Assembly: GCA_964355975.1 (NCBI GenBank)
Contig: CAYHFW010000018.1
Coordinates: 1-46,370 of the forward strand
Direction: 5' to 3'
Origin: F1-60-MAGs104 sp964355975
Lineage (GTDB): Bacteria; Planctomycetota; Phycisphaerae; Phycisphaerales; SM1A02
Length of the DNA: 46,370 nucleotides
Made by a program: the position numbers and the translations under genes
Part shown: one piece after another, positions 31,547 through 40,719 of the stretch
Numbering within the stretch: position 1 is the stretch's first letter
Layout of the letters: every line of letters begins with the position of its first letter
The notes under the pieces: generated by a model
Seen by the model: only the letters and a program-made list of their open reading frames with translations
What the model was told of the DNA's origin: nothing
The model's database searches: none

Positions 31547-32449
31547 ATGCGATTTGCAAAAATGCACGGTATCGGCAACGACTACATCTATGTCGATGGG
31601 CGGCACGAAGTCGTCGATGATGCCCCAGCGCTTGCGCGCGTTGTGAGTGATCGCAACACGGGCATCGGCGGTGATGGATTGATTCTGATTCTTCCTGCGA
31701 GCGAAGGCAGCGGGGCAGATGCACGCATGCGCATCTTCAATGCCGACGGGAGCGAAGCGCAGATGTGCGGCAATGGCATCCGCTGCGTCACGAAGTTCGT
31801 GATTGACCGCGGAATATCGAGTGCGAATCCGCTGCGCATTGAGACTGGGCGCGGCGTGCTCGAGATGCGTTGGTGGGTTGCAAGCGATGGACAGGTCAAT
31901 GAAGTCGAAGTTGATATGGGTGCGCCGATTCTTGCTGCTCGCGAGATTGGACTTCACTGGCCCGCGGTTGAAGGCAGCGCGCAAATCGTCGCGCAACCCT
32001 GGCCTGATGCATTGCACTGCGAAGGGGCCGGCGTCGAACAGAGTGCCACGGTCGTTTCGATGGGCAATCCACACATCGTGTTCTGGTGCCGCGATGTGGC
32101 GCGCGTGCCACTCGAAACAATTGGCCCAGTGATTGAGCGCCATCCATTCTTTCCGCAGCGCATCAATGTGCACTTTGTTGAAGTGATCTCACCCACAGAA
32201 CTTCGTATGCGCACATGGGAGCGCGGGTCGGGAGTCACGCGTGCGTGCGGAACAGGCGCGAGTGCTGTGTGCGTGGCCGGGGTGCTCGAAGGACGCACTG
32301 AGCGTTCTCTGTCTATTCATCTGCCAGGGGGAGACCTCGCGTTGCGCTGGAACGAGCAGGACGGCCGTGTGCGAATGCGCGGAACCGCGACGCATGTGTT
32401 CGACGGTGAACTCACACAACAGAGGGTGCGTGTGCTTCATGGCGCTTAG
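31547..32449 (+). CDS. dapF: Diaminopimelate epimerase
   Basis: DapF interconverts LL- and meso-diaminopimelate for lysine and peptidoglycan synthesis. The 300-residue protein contains both catalytic Cys (CGNGIRC, Cys74, and ACGTGASA, Cys234), with MHGIGNDYIYVD at the start and MGNPHIVF. It lies 6 bp after the lipoprotein gene and overlaps the following M20 gene by 11 bp. meso-DAP production is consistent with a peptidoglycan-containing planctomycete. The upstream dap enzymes are not in the window. Confidence 0.95.
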   Translation: MRFAKMHGIGNDYIYVDGRHEVVDDAPALARVVSDRNTGIGGDGLILILPASEGSGADARMRIFNADGSEAQMCGNGIRCVTKFVIDRGISSANPLRIETGRGVLEMRWWVASDGQVNEVEVDMGAPILAAREIGLHWPAVEGSAQIVAQPWPDALHCEGAGVEQSATVVSMGNPHIVFWCRDVARVPLETIGPVIERHPFFPQRINVHFVEVISPTELRMRTWERGSGVTRACGTGASAVCVAGVLEGRTERSLSIHLPGGDLALRWNEQDGRVRMRGTATHVFDGELTQQRVRVLHGA

Positions 32450-33653
32450 TGAACTCGAGCAGAAGATCGCACGAGATGTCGCTGCGCGCGGCGAGATGAT
32501 GTTGCGTGATCTCACCGAACTCGTTGCGATACCGACTGGGCATGGCTCGCGCACTGGTCTTGAGGCGACACGCACATGGATGAGTAAGCGGCTGACCGCA
32601 CTCGGTGCAAAGGTCACGCGCCTCGCGGGTGGGCAGCGCCCCGACTGGCTGCGCGAACCGAGCATTGCGGGGGCAGACTCAAGTGATCTCCTCAGTGCAG
32701 ATCACTTGGGCGAAGCAGCTGGGCCGCGCATTCTGCTCAGCGGCCACATCGACACTGTGCACGATCCGCTTGGCGCATTTCAGACTCTCTCAGAAGAAGT
32801 GGATGGCCTCCGCCGAGGCCCTGGATGCGCCGACATGAAAGGGGGACTCATCGTCGCGCTGACCGCGCTTGAATCGTTGCACGCGCTTGGGGTCGCAGTG
32901 CGCTGGTCATTCGTGCTGAACGCAGATGAAGAGAGCGGAAGTTTCTCGAGTGCTGCGCACTTGCAACGACTCGCCGCGGCGCATGACATAGGACTCGTGC
33001 TCGAACCCGCGTCGGCTGAGGGCAAGTTTGTGACCGCACGCGCGGGCTCTGCGCAGTTTCGCTTGGATGCATTCGGACGCGCCGCACACGCGGGGCGCGA
33101 TGCTGCGCTTGGAATCTCTGCCGTCACGGCGCTCTGCAGTGCGATCACGCAGGTCGTTGCGATTTCTGATCCATCGGTCGGTCGCACGGTCAACATCGGT
33201 CCTCTGCAAGGGGGCGAAGCGACAAACATCGTGGCCGCCCACGCTGTTGCCTGGGGAAACGCGCGCTACCAGAGCGATGAACAGCGCGATGCGATTGACC
33301 GCGCTCTTGCCGCGCTTGCGCATGCACCAGACGGTGCGCTGCCACGCATTCGAGTGCAAACGATTCACAATCGCCCACGAAAACCAGCGACAGAGGCGGT
33401 GCAAGCGATTGCTGATGTCGCATGCGCCGTTGCAGCAGAATTCGCAGTGCCCGCTGGAACAACATCGACTGGCGGCGTCAGTGATGCCAACGTCTTGCAG
33501 GCTGCTGGGCTTGCATGCCTCGATGGGCTCGGTGTGCGCGGCGGCAACTTGCACCGCAATGATGAGTTCATCGTCACGGCAAGTCTTGTCGAACGCGCAA
33601 CGCTGCTTGCAGTTCTGATGCACCGACTCTCGTTGCGACCATCCGTACCATGA
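32439..33653 (+). CDS. M20-family amidase/deacylase (glutamate carboxypeptidase-like)
   Basis: This 404-residue protein has the M20 zinc site: SGHIDTVHDP (His103, Asp105), GPGCADMKGG (bridging Asp132), NADEESGSF (catalytic Glu164 and Glu165), LEPAS (Glu189), and a late His (NLHRNDEF). A dimerisation domain lies between about residues 200 and 310 (GRAAHAG). The subgroup resembles glutamate carboxypeptidase/CPG2 and acetylornithine deacetylase. It overlaps dapF by 11 bp and the aminotransferase by 4 bp. Because AstA and AstD follow and no AstE is present, I infer that it may remove the succinyl group from succinylglutamate. DapE-like activity on succinyl-DAP is an alternative given dapF. Confidence 0.85.
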   Translation: MALSELEQKIARDVAARGEMMLRDLTELVAIPTGHGSRTGLEATRTWMSKRLTALGAKVTRLAGGQRPDWLREPSIAGADSSDLLSADHLGEAAGPRILLSGHIDTVHDPLGAFQTLSEEVDGLRRGPGCADMKGGLIVALTALESLHALGVAVRWSFVLNADEESGSFSSAAHLQRLAAAHDIGLVLEPASAEGKFVTARAGSAQFRLDAFGRAAHAGRDAALGISAVTALCSAITQVVAISDPSVGRTVNIGPLQGGEATNIVAAHAVAWGNARYQSDEQRDAIDRALAALAHAPDGALPRIRVQTIHNRPRKPATEAVQAIADVACAVAAEFAVPAGTTSTGGVSDANVLQAAGLACLDGLGVRGGNLHRNDEFIVTASLVERATLLAVLMHRLSLRPSVP

Positions 33654-35113
33654 GTGCAATGCATTCTTCGACACACGATGCGGTCGCCCCCTCTCATGCG
33701 CTCTCGCACTTGCCCCCGCTCGCGACAAATACAGTCGTGCGCAGTGCGATCGACCAGATTCTTGCCGAGTTGCGCCGCGCGCAGAGTTCATTGACGAACG
33801 CGCGCCCCGCCGATGGGCAGAAGGCCGAGTCGTATGCAGCGTGGATGCGCAGCAACAACGAATTGCGCGGCCGAGCAACGATGTACCCATATGTTGGTGC
33901 AGGATTTGGTCATGGGCCGCTTGTTCAGCTCGCCGATGGAAGTGTGAAGTGGGACATGCTGAGTGGAATCGGAGTGCACATGTTCGGCCACTCCGACGCG
34001 CGCATGATCGAGGCGGCGCTTGAGGGGGCGCTTTCGGATGTGTGCATGCAGGGGCATTTACAACACAACACCGATGTACTTGCTGTGGCTGAGATTCTTG
34101 CCAAAGAGGCGGCGCGCGCGAGTCGATTGCGCCACTGCTTCGTGACGAATTCTGGATGTATGGCAAATGAGAACGCCCTCAAGATTTGTCAACAGAAGAC
34201 GCAGAGTGCGCCGCGCATCCTCGCTTTCGCTGACTGTTTCATGGGGCGATCGACAACGATGAGTCAGATCGGCGACACCGCGGCATATCGCCAAGGTCTC
34301 GTACTCAACACGCTGGTTGACTACATGCCTTTTTACGATTCTGCGATGGGTGCGAAGTCGACTGAGGCGACGCTCGCGTTGTTGAAGCATGCGATTGCGC
34401 GCTATCCCAAACAACATTCGTGCTTCGTGATGGAAGTCGTGCAGGGCGAGGGTGGATTCAATGTCGCTCCGAGAGAGTTTCTGGTCGCACTGATGCAGGC
34501 ATGCAAGGATGCATCCATCCCAGTCTGGATCGATGAGATTCAGACGTTTGGTCGCACGGAGAACATGTTTGCGTTCGAGACGCTGGGCGTCGGCGAGTAT
34601 GTCGATGTCGTGACGGTGGGAAAGCTCTCACAGGTCTGCGCTTGCCTCTTCACCCCAGAGTTCAATCCAGGCCCTGGATTGCTCGCAGGAACATTCAGCT
34701 CGAGCACGAGTGCCTATCACGTCGGTCGCAGAGCGCTCGAGATTCTGCGTGACGGCGATTACTACGGCTCGCAGGGACGCATCGCTCAACTGCATCAAGC
34801 GTTTCGCGCAGAGGCAGAAGACCTCGTTCGAAGACGCCCCGAGTTCTTCCCGCCGGTGATCGACGCGCATGGTCGAGCGTTGCCAAGCGTGATCGGTGGG
34901 ATCGGCGCGATGTTGCGGCTCACCCCGCTTGGCGGCGACAAAGATCGACTCGGAGCGCTGCTCAAAGTGCTGTTCGAAGAGGGTGTGATCGCCTTGACGT
35001 GTGGTCATGGCCCATTCCACTTGCGCTTCCTTCCACCCATCGGAGTGATGCATCCTGCGCAATTCAAGCCAGTGTTCGCCATTCTTGAGAGCGCACTCGC
35101 GCGGGTGAAATAA
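33650..35113 (+). CDS. Class III PLP-dependent aminotransferase (probable succinylornithine-type)
   Basis: This 487-residue enzyme is a class III (omega-type) aminotransferase. Hallmarks are SGCMANENALK (residues 168-178), the PLP-binding Asp in WIDEIQTFGR (Asp295), and the Schiff-base Lys in TVGKLSQ (Lys325). Because it is sandwiched between an M20 deacylase and AstA/AstD, the likely substrate is N2-succinylornithine, giving succinylglutamate semialdehyde (AstC role); this is inferred from context. The N-terminal 50 residues are not conserved. It is longer than AstC/ArgD (about 400), so lysine 6-aminotransferase or 4-aminobutyrate-type activity remains possible. Overlap with the upstream gene is ATGA. 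Confidence 0.8.
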   Translation: MSAMHSSTHDAVAPSHALSHLPPLATNTVVRSAIDQILAELRRAQSSLTNARPADGQKAESYAAWMRSNNELRGRATMYPYVGAGFGHGPLVQLADGSVKWDMLSGIGVHMFGHSDARMIEAALEGALSDVCMQGHLQHNTDVLAVAEILAKEAARASRLRHCFVTNSGCMANENALKICQQKTQSAPRILAFADCFMGRSTTMSQIGDTAAYRQGLVLNTLVDYMPFYDSAMGAKSTEATLALLKHAIARYPKQHSCFVMEVVQGEGGFNVAPREFLVALMQACKDASIPVWIDEIQTFGRTENMFAFETLGVGEYVDVVTVGKLSQVCACLFTPEFNPGPGLLAGTFSSSTSAYHVGRRALEILRDGDYYGSQGRIAQLHQAFRAEAEDLVRRRPEFFPPVIDAHGRALPSVIGGIGAMLRLTPLGGDKDRLGALLKVLFEEGVIALTCGHGPFHLRFLPPIGVMHPAQFKPVFAILESALARVK

Positions 35114-35115
35114 TC

Positions 35116-36213
35116 ATGTTCATCATTCGCCAAGCCGTCAATGAAGACATGCCGCAACTGTTGAAGTTGGCGCGGCTCGTGCATTCATTCAACCTTCCGC
35201 AAGACAAAGACGCGCTCGCCGCCAAACTTGACCGAAGCCAGCGCGCATTCGCGGGGCAAGTCAAAGATCCCAATGGTCGTGAGTTTGTCTTCGTGCTCGA
35301 AGACCTCGAGAGTCGCACGGTTGTGGGGACGAGCGCGGTGTATTCGAAAATCTCGTGGCCTGGTCATCCGCATTTGTATTTCAAGGTGCGCAAGCGCGAG
35401 CATTACAGCCGAGACCTTGGAACAGGGCAGGTGCATGTCACAATTCAACTCGGAACAGACGAGACGGGACCGAGCGAAATCGGCGGTCTCATTCTTGCGC
35501 CTGGGTATCGCGGGCACCCACTCAAACTCGGATCGCTGCTTTCGTATGTGCGCTTTCAATTCATCGGACTGCACCGCAGCTGGTTTCAGCCGCGCATCCT
35601 TGCCGAGTTGATGGGCGCATTGACCCCAGATAGTCGATCATCTCTTTGGGATTACCTCGGACGACGGTTCATCAATCTGTCGTACACCGAAGCGGACACC
35701 TTCAATCAGCGAAGCAAAGAGTTCATTCTGAAGTTGTTCCCATCGGTTGAGATCTATATCTCGCTGCTGCCACCCGAAGCACGGCAGTTGGTCGGCAAGG
35801 TCGGCGATGAGACTCTTCCCGCGCTCAAGATGCTCGAGAAACTCGGGTTCGCACCGCAAGATCACGTCGATCCATTCGATGGCGGTCCCTATCTGCACGC
35901 ATCGCGCGAGGAGATTCCGATTGTGAAGTATTCCGTTGAGCGCACGCTTGCAGGAAGTGGCAAGGGCGACGCGCGCACGGGAGTCGTCTCGTGCGTTGGC
36001 GAGTTTGGATTTCGCGCCGTGCGCAGTTCGTTCGAGATTTCAGGTACGAGTGTGCGGTTGCCATCCAAGACCATCGCAGCACTTGGCGCGCAGAAGGGGG
36101 CAACGATTGGACTCACAGCGTTTGATGCGAGCGGCAACGCGATTGCCCTTGAGCGGCAAGCAGCGCAGCCCGCAATCGCTCGCAAGTCCAAAGGCACTCG
36201 GAGTCGTCGATGA
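35116..36213 (+). CDS. astA: Arginine/ornithine N-succinyltransferase
   Basis: AstA transfers succinyl from succinyl-CoA to the alpha-amino group of arginine (in some species also ornithine), starting the arginine succinyltransferase pathway. The 365-residue protein carries the family body: IRQAVNEDMPQLLKLARLVH, VVGTSAVYSKI, LILAPGYRGHPLKLGSLLSYVRFQFIG, LGRRFINLSYTEADTF, ALKMLEKLGF and the PFDGGPYLHA near the C-terminus. A C-terminal extension of about 70 basic residues goes beyond the usual 340. It lies 2 bp after the aminotransferase and overlaps astD by 4 bp. AstB (arginine-specific) is missing, so ornithine may be the preferred substrate; this is inference. Confidence 0.87.
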   Translation: MFIIRQAVNEDMPQLLKLARLVHSFNLPQDKDALAAKLDRSQRAFAGQVKDPNGREFVFVLEDLESRTVVGTSAVYSKISWPGHPHLYFKVRKREHYSRDLGTGQVHVTIQLGTDETGPSEIGGLILAPGYRGHPLKLGSLLSYVRFQFIGLHRSWFQPRILAELMGALTPDSRSSLWDYLGRRFINLSYTEADTFNQRSKEFILKLFPSVEIYISLLPPEARQLVGKVGDETLPALKMLEKLGFAPQDHVDPFDGGPYLHASREEIPIVKYSVERTLAGSGKGDARTGVVSCVGEFGFRAVRSSFEISGTSVRLPSKTIAALGAQKGATIGLTAFDASGNAIALERQAAQPAIARKSKGTRSRR

Positions 36214-37727
36214 GCGAAGCGGTTCGGCGCGCACTGCTCTCGCACGAACCAAGCGACTTCATCGGTGGACGCTTTCGGCATCTTCCAGCGACTGCGCAGG
36301 GTGAGAGCGAACTCGTCGCGAGCCATGATCCAGCGCAGCCGAGCGTCGAAGTGTGGAGCGCGGGAGCGCAACTCGCCCATGTTGAGAGCGCAGTCGATGC
36401 AGCGCGCGCGGCATCATCGTTCTGGCGTGCCGCTGGAGAGGAGAATCGACGAGCGGCTCTGACGGCACTGCGCGAAGTATTCATCGCACAAGAAGACCGC
36501 ATCGCGCGACTCATCACACTCGAGAGCGGAAAGACACTCAGCGAGAGTCGTCTCGAAGCGAAGGCGCTCGCAGAGAAGATTGCGATCACACTCGAAGCCA
36601 AGAGTGGCGAGCGCGTGCGCGGATTCGATTTCGAAGTGACGCCGACGCGCCGAGGTGTTTGCACGTTTCGGCCGCATGGCGTGATGGTTGTGCTCGGTCC
36701 GTTCAATTTTCCGGCCCACCTTCCCAATGGTCACTTCGTGCCTGCGCTGCTCGCAGGCAACACCGTGGTGTTCAAGCCGAGCGAGCGCACACCAGCGGTC
36801 GGGCAGTTGCTCGCCGAGTGCGCAGATGCTGCGGGCATTCCTCCTGGTGTCTTCAACGTCATCGCCGGTGGACCCCGCATCGCAGCGCGGCTCTGCAACC
36901 ATCCCAACGTCGATGGCATTCTCTTCACGGGATCGTGGCCGACAGGGCGGCGCATCCTCGAAGCAAACATTGATCGACCAGGACGCATCGTCGCTCTCGA
37001 AATGGGCGGAAGCAACGCTGCGATCGTTTGCAGCGATGCCCACCTGAAGCAAGCAGTGATCGAGTGCGGTCGATCAGCGTTTGCAACGGCAGGGCAACGG
37101 TGCACCTGCACCCGCCGCATCATCGTTGATGCCTCGATCGCGCAGTCATTCATAGCGCTCTTTGCGAAGTGCGCGAGCACACTGATCGTTGGCGCCGGAG
37201 ATTCGAGCGAGCCCGTCTTCATGGGACCGCTCATCTCAAGTGGCGCACGCGACGGGGCACTTCGTTTTCAAGCGCGTCGTGCAGCGGCAGGGGGGCGAGT
37301 GATTCTGCAAGCCTCACCACTCGACCGCGCGGGGTGGTTCTTGACGCCAGGAATCGTGCAGGTCGATCGATTCGACCTCGACAGCGACGAGGAGTGTTTC
37401 GGTCCCATCGTGCAGATCGCGGTGGCGAGCGACGACGATGACGCAATCGCGCAAGCAAATGCATCGCACTATGGGCTCGCAGCGGCAGTGTTCACCGCGA
37501 GCAACGAACGCTGGCAACGCATCGCCCCCGAGTTGCGTGCGGGATGCATCAACTGGAATGTCGGCACCGCTGGCGCAAGTAGCCGACTGCCATTCGGCGG
37601 ACTCGGTCACTCAGGAAACAACCGCCCAGCGGCAGCGTTCAGCCTTGATTACTGCGCCGCTCCCGTTGCGCACCTCGAAGAGCAGACGGATGCTGCAACC
37701 TTGCCGCAGGGAATGCGAATGTTCTAG
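36210..37727 (+). CDS. astD: Succinylglutamate-semialdehyde dehydrogenase
   Basis: AstD oxidises N-succinylglutamate semialdehyde to N-succinylglutamate with NAD. The 505-residue aldehyde dehydrogenase has SGKTLSES, the cofactor region GPFNFPAHLPNGH, Glu264 in LEMGGSNAAI and the catalytic Cys298 in AGQRCTCTRR. LPFGGLGHSGNNRPAA near the end is typical of the AstD group. ATGA overlap couples it to astA. The next gene is 63 bp downstream. The step after AstD needs a desuccinylase, for which only the M20 protein upstream is available in the operon. Confidence 0.9.
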   Translation: MSEAVRRALLSHEPSDFIGGRFRHLPATAQGESELVASHDPAQPSVEVWSAGAQLAHVESAVDAARAASSFWRAAGEENRRAALTALREVFIAQEDRIARLITLESGKTLSESRLEAKALAEKIAITLEAKSGERVRGFDFEVTPTRRGVCTFRPHGVMVVLGPFNFPAHLPNGHFVPALLAGNTVVFKPSERTPAVGQLLAECADAAGIPPGVFNVIAGGPRIAARLCNHPNVDGILFTGSWPTGRRILEANIDRPGRIVALEMGGSNAAIVCSDAHLKQAVIECGRSAFATAGQRCTCTRRIIVDASIAQSFIALFAKCASTLIVGAGDSSEPVFMGPLISSGARDGALRFQARRAAAGGRVILQASPLDRAGWFLTPGIVQVDRFDLDSDEECFGPIVQIAVASDDDDAIAQANASHYGLAAAVFTASNERWQRIAPELRAGCINWNVGTAGASSRLPFGGLGHSGNNRPAAAFSLDYCAAPVAHLEEQTDAATLPQGMRMF

Positions 37728-37790
37728 TGGGATGGGTCGCGGCTGCACGCCGTTGCGACGCATCGTTCAAGGGGATCGAATGGCAATCGC

Positions 37791-39710
37791 ATGAGACTCA
37801 TTCGCCGAAAACTCTACCGCGCGTTTCAAGAGCTCGATCATTTCAGTGACGCGCAGTGCGAGGTGTTTCTCGTGTCGGTGACGAGTGGCGCATCGAGAAA
37901 GTTGTGGATGCACTTCAGTCGTGCCGCCGCTGCGATTCTCGTGATGGTGCTCTTGCTGTGGGGGTACGGTTGGGCGCGCAAGATCGTCGTTGACTCCAGT
38001 GGATGGACGGCTGCGTTGATGCTGGTTGTTGTGCTCGGCTCTGGCGGCCTCGCGTGGCTGCTTGTGCGCGATCTGCTCTGCCGACGGTGGATTCGCCGCA
38101 CCCTCATGGTGCGAGGGACATGTCATCGCTGCTGGTACTCGCTCGCAGGACTTCCAATTGTGGGGCTGAACAGTGTGATCTGCCCAGAGTGCGGAGTCGA
38201 GATAGAAGTATCGCCGGATTGTGTCGTGACGACGACGGGCGAGGTTGAACTGCGACGATTTCTGCCGATGGAACGACTCGGTGTGTTGGAGCGCACCCGC
38301 TGGTGGACCCCACGGCGGCGGCGAGTTGCGTGGCGCACTACGGTTGCGCTTGCGACGATCGCCATCGCGGCTGCGGTTGCGTTCGAGTTGTTCTTGCGCT
38401 GGCAAGCCACCGTGGCAGAAGGCGACAGGATGACCCGCGCAGAGTTTGACGCTCTGTTCGTCGATGCGGACGCACCCGCCGGTTCGCAGAGACCACTGGT
38501 GGCATGGGAAGCACTCGACAGCGTCAACGTCAAACTCAGTTCATCACTGCAAGAGGTCTGGGAGTGGCACCTATTGATTGAGGACAAGTCCGCCGACCTC
38601 GCGGCGAGAAGCCAGGTTGATCTTCTCTATCGCAGCGGCTTCGCCTATGGCGATCTCGCTCAGGCAGAGGGGCACAAAGAATCCGCTCGCCGAATTGTTC
38701 AAGCAAGCGCGGCGCGGGGAGTGTTCGACGATCTCGCGACGCTCGTTGCTGCCCCTGCGCCGCTGCGCATTGTTCAGTTCGATCCATCACGCCAACCGCA
38801 TACCTCGCTGTGGGGTGGGTGGCACGTCAACGAACTCGCGCAACTCAACCTCTGCCGCATGCGCGTTGCAATCGAGGCGAACGATGCTGCTGAGATCTGC
38901 CGTGCAATCGACGAGATTTTCGCGCTTGCGCGGACGAATTCTGCGCAGCCCAGCGGGCTGGGATGGATGTCGGCATCTGAGATCTTGTGCTGCGTGCGCG
39001 AATTGTCGATCGAATCGCTGAGTGCACCCAATGCCGCTGGGTGGATCGACTGTGTCGAGCAGACCTTGAATCGGCAGGATCCAATGCCGCCCCCATCGAT
39101 CGCCATCCAAACAATTTCTAGGTTTAGCGCGAATTTTCTCGCGTGGGTCTTTGAGAACCCCGATCGCGTGCGCTTTGGTGCGCGATCAATGAAGGATGTT
39201 CCTGAGATCGATTCATGGGTCACCAATCAGAGCGGTTGGTTCGCGGGCACCTACGCATGGCATAAACAAGAATGCGCCCGCCTCTTTCCGCCGCTGCTTG
39301 CTGTGATCGATGCGGACATCGCTGCCGTTGCCGACCCGAGATCAATGAGTCGTTCGCTCTTCGCGCAAGACCTAGAATTCAGTCTGCTTCACTACCGCGG
39401 GATGGCAAACACCGATTGGGCATGGGAGCGGGGATCGAAGATCGCAATTGCGATCGAACGCTTTCGCATTCGCGCGGGGGAGTATCCAGAGTCGCTCGAT
39501 CAGCTCGTTCCAGACTTTCTCGAGACTCTGCCGAAAGATCCGTTTACTGGGCTCAATTTTAACTACGCGCGACTTGATCCGACTGCAGAGGGTCGCCCGC
39601 GATACGCGCTCGACTCGGTCGGCCCAAAGCCCAGCCCGATGTACCCAGGCAGCGCAAATGGCATCGAGATCAGTCCGAGCTGGATGCGGCTTGCGCCCAG
39701 CGGCCGCTGA
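37791..39710 (+). CDS. Large membrane protein with zinc ribbon, function unknown
   Basis: This 639-residue protein has an N-terminal cytoplasmic part, two transmembrane segments (about residues 43-63 and 71-91), a zinc-ribbon-like pair CHRC...CPECG (about residues 111-136), a third membrane segment (about 182-204), then a large exported region. The C-terminus has a repeat-poor element IAIAIERFRIRAGEYPESLDQLVPDFLETLPKDPFTGLNF and YALDSVGPK, similar to the ending of many planctomycete proteins related to type II pseudopilin-like tails. I do not assign a function. It begins 63 bp after astD, so it may be the last gene of that operon or separate. Confidence 0.65.
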   Translation: MRLIRRKLYRAFQELDHFSDAQCEVFLVSVTSGASRKLWMHFSRAAAAILVMVLLLWGYGWARKIVVDSSGWTAALMLVVVLGSGGLAWLLVRDLLCRRWIRRTLMVRGTCHRCWYSLAGLPIVGLNSVICPECGVEIEVSPDCVVTTTGEVELRRFLPMERLGVLERTRWWTPRRRRVAWRTTVALATIAIAAAVAFELFLRWQATVAEGDRMTRAEFDALFVDADAPAGSQRPLVAWEALDSVNVKLSSSLQEVWEWHLLIEDKSADLAARSQVDLLYRSGFAYGDLAQAEGHKESARRIVQASAARGVFDDLATLVAAPAPLRIVQFDPSRQPHTSLWGGWHVNELAQLNLCRMRVAIEANDAAEICRAIDEIFALARTNSAQPSGLGWMSASEILCCVRELSIESLSAPNAAGWIDCVEQTLNRQDPMPPPSIAIQTISRFSANFLAWVFENPDRVRFGARSMKDVPEIDSWVTNQSGWFAGTYAWHKQECARLFPPLLAVIDADIAAVADPRSMSRSLFAQDLEFSLLHYRGMANTDWAWERGSKIAIAIERFRIRAGEYPESLDQLVPDFLETLPKDPFTGLNFNYARLDPTAEGRPRYALDSVGPKPSPMYPGSANGIEISPSWMRLAPSGR

Positions 39711-39732
39711 GAACGCGCGATCGCTTTCTGCA

Positions 39733-39738
39733 TATTCT
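39733..39738 (+). promoter_or_regulatory. -10-like TATTCT for the ureohydrolase (leaderless)
   Basis: TATTCT ends 6 nt before the ATG at 39745. There is no Shine-Dalgarno between them. Confidence 0.5.
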
Positions 39739-39744
39739 TTGCGC

Positions 39745-40716
39745 ATGCCGACCCAACTCCCAAGTGGGCGAGTGCAACCGCGCTTCGCAGGAATCTCGAC
39801 CTTCATGCGTTTTCCGCGATTGTGCGATCTCGCGCAGGGCACTGTGACAGATTGGATCGTCTACGGAATTCCATTTGATGGCGGTGCGACCTTTCATCCA
39901 GGCGCTCGATTTGGTCCGCGCGCGATTCGCGACGCAAGTCAATATCTCAAGGCTGCGAGCATGGAACTTGAAGTCGACCTCTCAGAGACCTTCTCGCTCG
40001 CGGATGGTGGCGACTCGCCCGTTGCTCCCTACTCATGCACCGACAACTTGGATGTCGCGACGACCTTTGCGCAGAGTTTGGGAGAAGCATCGCAGACGCA
40101 TCTGCTCGCACTCGGCGGAGACCATTCGATTTCGCTCACGAACATTCGCGTTGCGTGGGAGCGCGCAGGTCGCCCCGCGACGGGTCTTGCTGCGGTGATC
40201 TTTGATGCGCACATGGACACCGTCGATGCAGTGTGGGAAGAGTCGTACGGCCACGCGTCATTTCTGCGGCGCGCAATTGAAGATGGATGCATTGACCCCG
40301 CGCGCACGATGATTGTTGGCATTCGCGGATCTCTCAACACACTCGACGACCTGAAGTTCGCGCGCGCCAAGAACATCACACTCGTGCCGATGAGCAGTTT
40401 CATCGATGATTTCGCAGCAGCCGAACGAAGTGTGCTCGCCTTTCGCGATCGCGTCGGCGATGCGCCGCTCTACATTTCGTGCGATGTGGATGCAGTCGAT
40501 CCCGCGTTTGCCCCCGGCACCGGAACCCCTGTCAGCGGCGGGTTTTCGTCGGCACAACTGCTTGGGCTCATCCGCAGATTCGCAGGGGCGCAACTCGTCG
40601 GAGCGGATGTTGTCGAAGTCTGTCCATCGCGAGATCAGTCGGCGAACACAGCGATGCTCGCTGCGCAGATTGCCTTTGAATTCTTGTGCATCGACGCGGT
40701 TGGTCGCCGCGCGTAA
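39745..40716 (+). CDS. Agmatinase/arginase-family ureohydrolase
   Basis: Ureohydrolases release urea from agmatine, arginine or guanidino acids at a binuclear manganese site. The 323-residue protein has all ligands: GGDHS (His127), FDAHMD (Asp154, His156, Asp158), and SCDVDAVDPAFAPG (Asp247, Asp249). The G-T-P-V-S-G-G after the last motif and YGHASFLRRAIE are more agmatinase-like than arginase-like, but the substrate cannot be decided by eye. Its closeness to the AST-type genes raises the possibility that it makes ornithine or putrescine from arginine. It starts 6 nt after TATTCT. It is convergent with folE, with a 3-bp gap. Confidence 0.87.
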   Translation: MPTQLPSGRVQPRFAGISTFMRFPRLCDLAQGTVTDWIVYGIPFDGGATFHPGARFGPRAIRDASQYLKAASMELEVDLSETFSLADGGDSPVAPYSCTDNLDVATTFAQSLGEASQTHLLALGGDHSISLTNIRVAWERAGRPATGLAAVIFDAHMDTVDAVWEESYGHASFLRRAIEDGCIDPARTMIVGIRGSLNTLDDLKFARAKNITLVPMSSFIDDFAAAERSVLAFRDRVGDAPLYISCDVDAVDPAFAPGTGTPVSGGFSSAQLLGLIRRFAGAQLVGADVVEVCPSRDQSANTAMLAAQIAFEFLCIDAVGRRA

Positions 40717-40719
40717 GGG

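Noticed and set aside
32907..34166. A 419-codon antisense frame across M20 and the aminotransferase
   Set aside because: Both sense genes have complete catalytic motifs. The antisense protein is rich in Arg, Cys and His with no known family.
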